Shown here piece after piece: positions 1 to 10,932 of a stretch of DNA of 64,000 nucleotides (within the stretch, counting starts at the first letter, position 1; each line of letters opens with the position of its first letter). The notes under the pieces are model-generated. The model had not been told where the DNA came from. It did no database searches and saw only the letters and a program-made list of their open reading frames with translations. A program made the translations under genes and the position numbers. The DNA comes from Tetrahymena elliotti 4EA (Eukaryota > Ciliophora > Oligohymenophorea > Hymenostomatida > Tetrahymenidae). Location of the stretch: assembly GCA_000231825.2 (NCBI GenBank), contig JH720305.1, positions 1,191,557 through 1,255,556 on the forward strand, in the 5' to 3' direction.

Positions 1-2
1 CT

Positions 3-1138
3 GGTTTATTATGGAATTTCCATGGAACCGATGATTACAGTGAACTCTACTCAATACTTAAGGGAGAAAAGAAAGCAGAATAGCCTGCCTAAGTTGCAAA
101 TATTCCTCCTCCTCCTATTGGTATGCCTCCTCCTCCCCCACCTCCTATGCTTAATCTTCCATAAATTGTTTTGGATGATTATCATCCTACTAATGATGAT
201 TCATCTGAATCAAGAAATGCCCTATTAAGTGCTCTTAATGTTGGAGAAGATGCTATCAAAGCTCGTAATATAAAATAAATTTCAAGTTATTTAAGATTTT
301 AAAAAACATTTTATAAAAAAGATTTAAAGCATGTTAATAAAGGTGAGAAATATGAAAAGAAAGCTAATTCGACATCTACAAGTGCTGCTCCTAGTTAAAG
401 CACTAAAAAGAAAGAAGTTTAGTAATAAGTAAAGGAACCTAAAAAGTATTAAAAAGATAACTGGTTTGTTGTAAACTAAGAATTTATTTTTATTGAGAAA
501 TTAAATTGAAAATCAATTTTTATTAGGAAAACTATGTTAATGAAAGAATTGAGTTCGATGAAGGAGAAATCTAATTAAAGTAATCCTTGTTTATTGAAGG
601 TTGCAGCAATTCTACAATAATTGTTAAGGGAAAAGTTAAATCAGTTTTTGTTAATAAATGCAAGAAGACAAAAGTTTTGGTTACTGTAAGATTTTTAATC
701 TTGCTTTCAAAAAATTTAAATAATATTTATAAAAAGAATGCCGTTTCTGGTGTTGAAACTGTTGATTGTTAATCTTGTGAAGTTTACATTGCTGAAGGGT
801 AAAAATAAAATAACTACAATTTGTCAATAATTATTTATTTTTTTTTTATTAATAGCGTTCCTTCTGTATAAATTGATAAGAGTGACACAATTCGTGTAAT
901 TTTCTTAAAAAGTAAGTAATGCGATATTGTAACCTCAAAAAGTAGTGGCATTAATGTAACTTATGCTCTCAATGAAGAAGGAGACATGGAGGTAATTTAA
1001 TAGTTAATTATTTAATCATTTTATTTGAAATTGATTTAAAATATAAAGAAAGACACTCCTATTCCTGAATAATTCATCACTAAATGGGACAGTGAAAAAA
1101 ATAGTTTTATTACTACAACTTTGGACACATTCCTATGA
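3..1138 (+). CDS. Cyclase-associated protein (CAP/Srv2), 3' part, 5' end outside window
   Basis: Binds and recycles actin monomers; the C-terminal CARP domain promotes nucleotide exchange on G-actin in the cytoplasm. Five exons can be read (3-470, 527-685, 737-798, 856-991, 1049-1138), with GT-AG introns of 51-57 nt and every phase consistent. In order: the end of the helical folded domain (GLLWNFHGTDDYSELYSILK), a short proline-rich stretch (PPPPIGMPPPPPPM), a WH2-like segment beginning LLSALNVGEDAIK, then the beta-helix CARP domain with FIEGCSNSTIIVKGKVKSV, SGVETVDCQSCEVYIAEG and a C-terminus PIPEQFITKW as in other CAPs. The frame is open at base 3, so the N-terminal coiled coil and most of the helical domain lie upstream. 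Family assignment is firm; the exact phase at the window edge is inferred. Confidence 0.93.
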
Positions 1139-2181
1139 TCAATACGAATTCTTTTAATTTTAATTATTAAAATAATTATTTAGTATGTTTTCATTTGAAT
1201 TTTAAAGTAGTTCTGTTTATTTTAAAATTAAATTTCAACATATCAACATTATAAATTACTATTAAACTTGTCTACGTAAATATAATGAATCTTTGGATTT
1301 CATCTTATATATTTAACTTCAACATCATGTAAAATTTTTTGTAAATAATTAATTAAAAATAATTTCATTTCAATTATTTAATTTTATCAAGCTTTTTAAA
1401 CCTAATAAAAAATAGTTTTATCTTTTTAAATTTAATAAAGAAAATTTAAATAAATGACAGAAACATTTCTTTTATTCATAATTTTGTTTTTTTAGAAGTT
1501 TTAAAATATCTTTCCTTTTTCAAATTAAAAAAGGGGAAAATTCAACAAATTTTTTATATTGTTGTAAATTAAAATGAAAAATTAGTTAAAATAGTCTTTT
1601 TTTTTTGTTAATATTAATTTTGTAGGTAATTATTTAAATTAAAATTTGATACAATTTTTTAACAATTTGTTTTACTTATACTATCATAATGATTAAAATG
1701 GGTAAATTGTGTTAAGCCACTTCATTTTTAGATAAACTAATTCTCTACAAAACAAATTTCTATTTAATTTGTTGTATAGTTTGAGATAAGAGTAATTTAA
1801 CACTCAAAAAATATAGACAAACATTATCATTTAATAACATGTAATTTGGCTTTAAAATTTTTGGAATAAGTTTTAAATTATTCTGAATAGATAATAGCCA
1901 TTTAAAAGATGATTAGGACTGTCAGTATATTTGATTTTAAATAAATAAATGCTAAATATGAGATTCATTTTTGCTTTAAGTAGACATTAAAAGTAAATCA
2001 TTAAATTTTACATTATTTAAAGTGTTTTCTTGATAGATGAATGGCATGATTTATTTATTAAAGGGTGATTTAATTAACATTAATTTCATAGATCTTTTAA
2101 ATTCAAATCTTAAAATATTAAAAAAAAGAGTGGGAAAATAAAGAGGTAGACAAATTTTCATAGAAACCAAAAGTTTTAGAA
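1139..2181. other. Intergenic, AT-rich
   Basis: I see no coding frame with family motifs and no RNA gene between the CAP stop and the HMG-box gene. It presumably holds the 3' UTR of one and the promoter/5' UTR of the other. Confidence 0.6.
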
Positions 2182-3921
2182 ATGTAGGATGATGATGGTT
2201 TTGAAGACTTCTTGAACTAATTGAAGGAAAAAAAAGAACGTTTAACAGTTAAATTAACAGGTGGAAGCGATGAAATTCGTAAGCCCAAGAAGCCATTAAC
2301 TGTCTTTTTAAAATTTCACATGGAGAAATTTTATTAAATTAAGATGAAAAACTAAGATTGGACACCTAATATGATAACTTAACATTTAAAAAAGTAATGG
2401 GATAGTATGAGTGAATCGTCTAAAGAAAGATACATCTAGAGTTATGAACAGGATTTAAAAAAGTATGATAAACTTATTGATCTTTACAATAAACTGACTT
2501 AAAAACCAAAGAAACCTATTACTCCTTACTTTTAGTTTTTTTCAGAGAACATAGAAGTCTACACAAAAAATTATCCTGAAAAATCACATAATGAAATAAC
2601 AAAGTTAGTTGGAGATGATTGGAATAATTTTGATCCTAAAAAAAAGAGTGAGATGAAAAAAGAATATGAAAAATAGAAGTAACTTTATGAAATTTAATTA
2701 CAAAAGTTTTAGAAAAGAGAAAACAATTATGTTAAATTTGATGAATATAACCAAAAACTTGAGGACTATGAAAAAGAGTTAGAAGAAGAGTTAGATAGCA
2801 TTCGTTCTAAATTCCCTAAAGCACCCTTGAAAGAAAAAAAACAGACTAAGTAGAAATAAGATTAAAATGATAAAAAGGAAACTTAAAATTAAAAGAAATA
2901 AAACAATGAAAGTTAAGAAAAGAGGGTTGAAAGATAGAAAGAGTAAGAGAGTGAAGAGGAACATGAAGAAGAAGATCTTGAAGTGAAAATTGAAGAAGAA
3001 GATGAGTAACAAAAAGATGAAGGTAAAGATAAAACACAAGATGGAAGTGGTCAAGAATCTGAGGAGGGGGAGGAAGAAGAAAGTGAATAAATCAAAACAA
3101 AAAGCAAATAAAAATATTAGAAAGGTAATAAAGGAGGATAAAAGGCTTAAAACAACAAGAAAGAGTAAAAGTTAAAAGAAAAATCTGATAGCAAAATAGA
3201 CAAGGCAATTAAAGCAGCTTATGAAGAAGCAAGATCAAGTTAAAGAAAAAGAGAGGCTATTAAGTAGAATAAAGATGAGAAAACAGATAAAGTACAATAA
3301 GTAGAAAGGAGTAAGACAAGATCTTCTTCAAGGAAAGCATAAGAACCTGCTAAAATGAAAAGATCAAGATCTTAATAAGCACTTTAGTAAGAATAAGAGA
3401 AAACTAGTAAGAGTAAACCAGTATCTTAACCTACCAAGAGATCTTCCTCTTAATCATCCTAAAAGAAACCATCTAAGGATAACTAAGTAAAAAAATCAAA
3501 GAATCTAGAAGCCGCCTCTAGATCTTCAACAAGAATAAAAGAATAAAAATTGAATGTTAAAAATTAAGCTTCAAAAAAAGAAGAAAGTGATAAAAAGAAA
3601 GAAGAAAAGAAAAAAGAAGCTTAAAAAGAAAGCCTAAAAAATATAAAAATCTTAAAAAGAAAAAATAAAGATAGAAAGGATGTAAGTAATGAAGATGAAG
3701 ATATTGAAGATGTAGTAGAAAAAAAATAAAAATCAGCTCAAGAAAATATTATTACTCATATTTTAGGAATGAAGGAATATAGAGGTAATGTCTAATATTT
3801 ACTCAGATTGAAAAATGATGAACAATACTGGGTTAACAAATAAGATCCTATATTTAAAAAACACTAAAATCAATTAAAGCTTACTGTATTTATGAAGTAA
3901 ATCTAAAAATAAAAAAAGTGA
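2182..3921 (+). CDS. Two-HMG-box protein with acidic/basic tail and chromo-like C-terminus
   Basis: Probable nuclear DNA-bending or chromatin protein, 579 aa, single exon. HMG box 1 lies at about residues 29-100 (KPKKPLTVFLKFHMEKF ... TQHLKKQWDSMS) and box 2 at about 110-185 (KPKKPITPYFQFFSENIEVY ... ITKLVGDDWNNFDPKKKSEM). Both keep the K-P-K-K-P start and the conserved Trp. A coiled, strongly charged middle follows (Glu-rich near residues 250-300, then Lys/Ser/Arg-rich with repeated RSSS-like patches). Near the C-terminus, ILGMKEYRGNVQYLLRLKN then EQYWV resembles the first strands of a chromodomain (G..YLLRLK..E.YW); I call that part tentatively. The start is the first in-frame ATG after an upstream TGA; an upstream exon is possible. 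The combination of HMG boxes and a chromo-like fold is unusual. Confidence 0.85.
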
Positions 3922-4985
3922 AAACTAAAAATATCAAATGAAATAAGTAAAGCATAACTCAATAAGGAGATGATGAAAATATTTTTAGAAACTAAAAAAA
4001 TACCATGTCATTTTGATTTCAGATCATTTAATGAAAATAATCAATTTCTCTTTTTGAGGTGTTTATCGCTCTATCAATTAATTTATATTCAGTTAAAAAA
4101 ATTAAATTTTATCAATTTAAATTATTTTTTAATGAAATCAATCAATTCTAAAATATTTTATTCTATTGATTAAAATTGTTTTCAATTAAAATAACGAAAA
4201 ATAAAATTATTTTGATTGGTGTGGTGCGTATTTCATAAAAATGAAATTCCTCTATTTTTAAGAAAAAGTGTCAACCAACAATTCATTTATATTCAATTTT
4301 TCATATTACATTTTATTTAAATAAACCTTTTAATTTCTTATCACATTTTAAACAATGATGGAGGGTTCAAGATTTAAAATTCATATGTTAACCAGAGGAG
4401 AAGAATTTAGAAAATAGTGAATAAAAGAATTTAATCATTCCCTTTAAAAAGTAACATCTTTACAAGGACTTGCATTTATTTTCTTATTTGAATAATTAAA
4501 TGGAAAAAATGTTTAATTAATTTAGTGATTAAACCTATTTTTATCTTAAAATAAATTGTCTACTTTATTTTTAAATGTAAAAATTTAAAGAAATGTTTAA
4601 TTTTTTTATTTATTCAAAATATTTTTAGATTGTCTATCAACATTTTTATAATTTATACCAAGTTTAAAACTTTTGGTATTAATTTGATCTACAAATTATA
4701 TGTCTTGATAAAACTTCAGAACAAAATGGAAATTTTTACAATGAATTATATAAATTTTGCAAATAATGAAAAAAGAGAGATAAAGATTTTGTCAACATCT
4801 GTAAACTAGTGAGAAATAAACGTTTAAAGTTATTTTTTTTCTGGTAGATAAGAAAAGGTAGAATACAGGTTAAGTATATTTAATTATAAATTATATTTAA
4901 TGATGTTAATATGTAATATAATTAAAATAGTTTATATTTGTTTGAAAGGAAAAATGTTTCATTTGTTTTAAACTTTAAAATATTT
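3922..4985. other. Intergenic between convergent genes
   Basis: AT-rich, with only short open frames of biased Ile/Phe/Asn composition and no recognisable motif. It lies between the stop codons of the convergent HMG-box and glycosyltransferase-like genes, so mostly 3' UTR and spacer. Confidence 0.6.
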
Positions 4986-6433
4986 TCAGAGAAGGAATTT
5001 ATTTAAATATTTAATTTCATCTTTAGATTCTTTGTTATCATTACTTTTTAAATGTATTTATCCCTAAGAATCTATGTATAAGCTAGTTAGCAAGCGGTTC
5101 AAAATTTAGATTGAAGAAAGGATATTTTATGGCTATAATTCTTAGTTTATTTGTAATACTTAAATTTAGCAATTTAAATAAGATTGTTGATTCTCTGTTT
5201 TAAAATAAATTTATTCTATTTTTTGAAAAATTCGAACTGATTCTTCACTCAAATAGTTAGAAAACAAATATGTTAATTATCCATATAAGCAAAGAGAGAG
5301 AAAAGTTTCTTCAAAACCTGTAACAAAAATATCCACAACATTATTATATTCTGTGAAGAAATCCTTTCTGAAAGCCCAAGCTTTTCCACCTTCAAAATTT
5401 TATTAAAATGCTTAAAGATCTATTTGTTACCCATTATGGATATTCTCAAAATAATTAACTATCCCATACTTATAAGTTAAAAGTCCATCTTTTGAGGATA
5501 TTTCTTTGCTGGATTCAAACAGCTAAACAATTTTATTTTATCTTAAGCAATCTTAAGCTTTTTCAATCCATTTTTCATCTAGAAACTTTACGTTATAATC
5601 AATAATTCCTACCCATTCCCATTACTCAGGAAGTTTTTTCAAGACCTATTAGATTCATAAAAATATATTTACATTAAAAGGGAGTAGAAATTAGTTAAAA
5701 TATTTATCAATTCATTCATTCATTTGTATTATCTATCATTAATTTCTATTATAAATAATAAATAGTTAATTACTTAATTGATGATGTTGAATCTAATATA
5801 GATGGGATCCTCAAGTCTTACTTAAAAATTATATGGCTAGAAGTTTTCCTCTGTAACTAAAAAAGGAGAAGATTGAGATGCAAATTCAATTGTAACTACT
5901 CTACATCCAAACTATTCCATTTTCTAAACGAATTAATTGTACAAATCTATTTTTAAGCTACTCATAGTAGGAGTGTATATGCTTGTTATAATATAAAAAT
6001 TTTTCATAGGAGACCTGAAGAAACTATATTCTTTTGAAAATTTAGATCTTCCAACAAAATCGCCAATGTTTTCATTAGGGTGATGCTATTATATTCTTTA
6101 AATTATGTCTTTTTCTTTATATGGAGTTAGCCCAGAAACAAAGCTATTATATTCAGTAACGTTGTTCTTAGAGCCAGAAAGAAAACCAATATCATTTGGA
6201 GATGAGCCACTTTATGCAGGTGTTGATAATAAACTGTTCCTATTAGTCTAAGGCTATGTAAGGCCATTTATATTTATAAAATTATTTTGATTTTTACTCA
6301 TACTCATTTTGCTATAATTAGGATCAACAAGGGAATTTTTTTTAGAGTCTTAAGGAATGGGTGCAGGGATATTTAGACCAATTCTTTCGTGTTCAGAATC
6401 TCTAGTATTCTCATTTTGGCAACAGTTACCCAT
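4986..6433 (-). CDS. Glycosyltransferase-like protein with N-terminal acylation motif
   Basis: 439 aa from two exons (6433-5774 and 5645-4986) with a phase-0 intron of 128 nt. Residues 1-185 are low-complexity Ser/Asn/Gln-rich and begin MGNCCQNE: Gly2 followed by Cys4-Cys5 fits myristoylation plus palmitoylation. From about residue 186 the sequence follows a GT2-like family seen in eukaryotes and large phages: a beta strand, a PTMSSLKIDLYNQFVQKM helix, GCRVVTIEFA, the segment LPEQWEWVGIIDYNVKFLDE and a late GGKAWAFRKDFFTEYN acceptor-site segment. The position that is normally D-A-D reads D-Y-N, so activity as a standard metal-dependent transferase is uncertain. There is no signal peptide, so it should be cytosolic and membrane-tethered. 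Family call moderate; lipidation inferred from the motif only. Confidence 0.78.
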
Positions 6434-7440
6434 AAAATAATTTTTTATAATTTAGTTAAATATTTTGTTTTAAAATAAATCTTGTTATAAATTTATATTA
6501 TTTTCTATCAATGTATCAAATTTTTAATCAAATTTAAACAAAAAATTTATTACGACAATTTTTGCAAATCTAAATGCGAAAATTTTAAAATTATTCATGA
6601 AAATTGTTAGTTGAATTATCTATCTAAAAAGATAAAAAATGTAATTTAATAAGACTTCTAATGATATACTTTATTCAGAATTATTTCTATTGGAATCTCA
6701 TTTCACAATATTTTACAGTATTCTATTTAAATTGATGTAACTAACTGATATATCAACTGCTTATTTTTAAATTAGCATTTTCTAATATCCACAATTTCAT
6801 TTAGCCTGAAACTAAAATTATCTCAAAAAACGAACTAACTGCAATCAATAAAAACATAAAGTTAATCTACAAAAAGAAGGTTTTTTCAATTAGTCCATTT
6901 AAATAAACAATTTCTATTTTTATAATAATTTATCTTCTATTTTAATAATTAAAAATAAATTCAGTAGGAATATATATATAAAGATATTATTTTGTGTAAA
7001 TATTGATACATTGAATTATTTTTTATTCAAAAGAAAATAAAAAATTAATTAATAGCCATAGTTAAATTTAATCATTCAAGCAATTTTTTTTTCTATTTTC
7101 TAAATATTTCAACAAAGTAAAAAAAAGAATATCAAAATCATCTTTCAATTAAGAAATAAATTAAATACTAAATTATTAAAATATTTTGATTTAAAAATGT
7201 TATTGATTTTTTGAGGAAATAAAAAATAATTTTAATCTTCTAATGTTTAGATAGTTTATTGAATAAAGAAATTTCTTGAATTAATACAATTTGTGTTAAA
7301 TAAATTTCTGAAAAATAAATATCTTATTAGTGAGTAAAAAAAGAGCTGTGAAGATATAGAAAATAAATATTTATAATTTTAATAATTATTATTATCCATT
7401 AATTTAGAAAAGAATGCATACTATTTTATTTTATTGTCTA
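6434..7440. other. Intergenic, AT-rich
   Basis: Spacer between two minus-strand genes. It should contain the upstream region of the glycosyltransferase-like gene and the 3' UTR of the Gln/Asn-rich gene. I see no coding motif, hairpin or repeat worth naming. Confidence 0.55.
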
Positions 7441-9090
7441 TCATTTTACTGATACGTTTTCATGATGTTGATGATCACTTTGTTTAGTTGATACCCCTAA
7501 GTTTTTGCTTTTAAAGAAATTAACTCTTTCAGGGAGAGTATAATAAACTCTATGATGACTATCACAATCAGATTTTTGAGATAAGTTTCTTTGATGAACC
7601 TACTTCAAAATAATTTTACTACCTGGCAATTGATTTTGGATAATTTTTTATGCTTCAGAAATCATAGTCTATTGCTTAAATCCTTATTGATTACTTAATT
7701 AAGCTTTTATTTTTTAGGTTTAGATTTTTTCTAAATCATTCTTTAATAAATTAGATTTGTAAAAATGATTAAAACCATCGGATTTTGTCTTATTAAAAGA
7801 TCTAGTTGAAACTTTATAGTTTAAATGACTCAAATGAGATCTATTGCTGAGGGGTGGTTATATGTTGAACTCGCTGCTGGCTATTTCATTTTGCATCATT
7901 TGTTAATTTTCCTCTTAATGATATTGCTATTAACTTCCATTGTTTTTATAATTAGCAAATATCATGAGTTATTCGAAATTACTCTTTGATTAATTTTTAT
8001 CAGTATCATCGAATTAATGATTATTATTTGTCTCTCTATCGGTTTAGCATAGCTCTTATTGATCAAAATTTGGAATCTAAAAAAATTGTTTTTAAGATGT
8101 TTATCTGAATTGTTTCCATCCATTTGTGTGCATCATTTCTTCATTAACAAGACTTGACTTTGATTGTGAGTTTCCTATACGATTTTACCAAGGCTATCTC
8201 AATCTGTTATTTGCATGAATCACATTTGGTTGATAGGAATCTTATTCATTTATTTGAGCTTTCAAAAATCCCATAGTATATGTTTTGGATTTTTCTGAGT
8301 ATGGTTTTTTAACAAATGGTGGATTTAATTTGAGAGGTGTAAATTATCTCATAGAGCCATTATCTAATCCTTTTAAATCTATTTTGCTTGGACTATTTAG
8401 TGCAAATTTCTCTTATATTAGTAGATTTTCCCTTTTTTTCTAGAATGATGATCTTTATGAAGAACCGTTTTTATTAATAGAGGAAGAAGAACTTAATCCT
8501 ATAAAGTTTCCGTGTTAGTTTTAAAAATTTGAAGTGTTAATACTATCTTAGTTTTAAAATTAGTAAAATTTATCTTATTCAATGTTGATATGCGATTTAT
8601 TATTGAACTAACTTTCATTTATTTTTAAAAAATCATTTTCTATTTACTAGCATTAATTTGAACATTCTGATTAAAAGTTGTCTTCCTAAATCAATTAATT
8701 TTTTTTTTATCTTTAAGTAGATTTAAGCATTAATTTTTATACCCTAAAATCTACAGGTCCCCAATACTCTGATTATTAAATTGCTGGTGTTCTAATATCA
8801 CTGTTCTTGAAAAAATTTGAATTTTATTAAGACTATTAAGGTCTCTTTTGCTGATTTTCATTTTACTTTTTAGTATTATTGTTATCTAATTTATTCATAA
8901 ACTAATTCTATTAGAGGAAAATATTTGTATCTTTTCCAAGTTATTGTATTGATTTAGAGTAACTTAGAGGGGCTTTCTAAGCTTTATGATCAGCTTTTTA
9001 TTTCATAATATCCTGATAGTATTTATATTAGATTAAATCTAAGCTTTCAGCCATATCGACTGAAGATGGACTCTAAATTAAATTTTTCAT
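7441..9090 (-). CDS. Gln/Asn/Ser-rich protein of unknown function
   Basis: One uninterrupted frame of 549 aa with no intron. The start is the first in-frame ATG after an upstream in-frame TGA; a second ATG follows 12 codons later. Composition is dominated by Q, N, S and K, with scattered regular segments such as SIDLKGLDNGSMRQFTPLKL-like text and a C-terminal part with QGFKQQTMISEAQKIIQNQL followed by a SDCDSHHRVYYTLPERVNFF segment that looks less biased. No signal peptide, membrane segment or catalytic motif is visible. Disordered protein of this kind is common in ciliates; it could be cytoskeletal or RNA-associated, but nothing in the sequence decides. The length without TGA and the codon use support a real gene. 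Confidence 0.7.
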
Positions 9091-10932
9091 ATCATCTTTA
9101 ATTCCATTAAATAATCTGTTTATAAAAAAATTAGTAATGCTTTTTGAATGAATAATTTGATAAATATAAGATCTAAAAAGTAAAAATGAAACTTTACGGT
9201 CTATTTTGATTGTATTTAGGCTATGAGTAATGTACCTATTATTTCATTTTAGGAAAATAAAATTGACTGATTATATTTTGGGTAATAATAATAAATAGTT
9301 GTTCTTTAATTTCTACTAAAAATTAATCAATAAATTATGGATTAAAACTGGCAGTAAAAAAATTTAATACTAAAATTAAGATCATCATGATTATAATTTT
9401 AATAGTATGTAATTAACAATTAACTTATTTAAAGAAAATAAAATTGATCAAATGAGAATAAGATTCTATACTACATTTTAGATACCATTTGTTAAAATAA
9501 GTTCAATTAATATATAACTCAAATAACAAAATAAAAAAAGAACAATTCTTTGAGTAAATAAAAATCAAAAAATTTCTTGTAATTATTAAAATAGTATTCC
9601 CAATAAATTGAATAACAAAATAATTAATTTAAAAATTAAAAGTAGCTTCATATTAAATAGGATTGATGAAGTTATTTTTGGTTGAGAAAAAATATTTGAT
9701 TTAAAATTAATATTGATAATAATAGAATCATTTTTAGTTTTATTTTTAAGTACATTTCATATCTTTTAAATAAGATCTTTTATTTTATCAGATCAACAGT
9801 AGTTGTCTACAAAAAATTGATAGTAAAAGACTTACTTAAGTACAAATAATTTAATTTTTTACTGATTAAAAATTTTACATATACCCACTTATTTTTTTGG
9901 GACCCTTTTAAATACTTAGAATAATTTAAGCTTTGTTGTGCAACATATATTTTACCTTAATAAATAATTAAATATATAAATATATCTACATCTTCTAATT
10001 AAAATATTAATATTTTAAAGTTTTCTAATTTTTAGGATTAGCCTATTTAATCTTTATTTATGTATTATGGTTAGATTTATTTTTAAAATCCTTTATTTAA
10101 AATATTGATCGTAATTTTTAAAATTAAAAAATATTCTTTAAATTTTAATTATTTGATTTAAATTTTGTTTAAATTTGTAAAATTTAAAAAATAAAAATTA
10201 TAATTCCTATTTCCTATTGCTACTTTGATATCCAAAAATCTACAAATTATGAAATATTTCAAAAATTTTTTTTAAAGAATTAAAATGACTTCAATTTTTA
10301 ATTATTTTTATTTTATTTCTTTAAAAAATTGGAAAATATTTTTTCCAAAAATAATAAAATAGTTATGGAATGTGTGAAAAATAATTTAAATATTTTAAAA
10401 AGTAAAATACATGACAATTAAATTAGTAAATTTGCTTGAAAGATACATACCTAGTTTATTTATGAAGAAATGAATTATTAATGAAGATGAAAATTAAAAG
10501 GAAATAGTATTTCAATAAAAGTAAATAATTGTATATCTTTATTGTTATTATTATGAATGTGAAGAAATAGTTAAATAAATAATTAATAAATAAAAATCAA
10601 TTAACCAAGATATTTTAGAAAAATGAATAGGAAATATGTGTGTTTATTTATGAGTTTGCATGTATGCTTGAAGATCATTATAATAGTTTGATTTATTTAG
10701 ACTGAAAAGTCTTGTTAATGATTTCTTCTTTCTAATGTAAAATAAATTAATTTCCTTGTAAATTTGTATGGAAGGGTTGGCTAATTCATTATTAACATGA
10801 AATTTATTTGATCATAATTAATTTATTGATTTGCCTTTTTAGGATTAGATTCTTTTTTTAATAAAAAATATTAGTACAAAGCTAATTAAATAAAAACAAA
10901 AAGAAGAAGAAGAAAAAAGTATCATTCTTACA
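9091..10932. other. Intergenic between divergent genes
   Basis: About 1.8 kb of very AT-rich DNA containing the divergent promoters of the Gln/Asn-rich gene (-) and the 10.9-kb gene (+). I found no coding exon or RNA gene in it. A purine-rich stretch, aaaacaaaaagaagaagaag at about 10893-10912, lies just before the plus-strand start and probably belongs to its 5' UTR. Confidence 0.55.

Noticed and set aside
2791..3054. Minus-strand open frames opposite the HMG-box gene
   Set aside because: Mirror image of the Lys/Glu-rich coding strand; the product would be only Leu/Phe/Ile.
3970..4173. 67-codon plus-strand frame after the HMG gene
   Set aside because: Ile/Phe/Asn-rich, no motif, typical of AT-rich noncoding DNA.
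5080..5110. gcaagcggttcaaaattt as a possible tRNA T-loop
   Set aside because: No matching acceptor or anticodon stems around it; it lies inside the glycosyltransferase-like gene.
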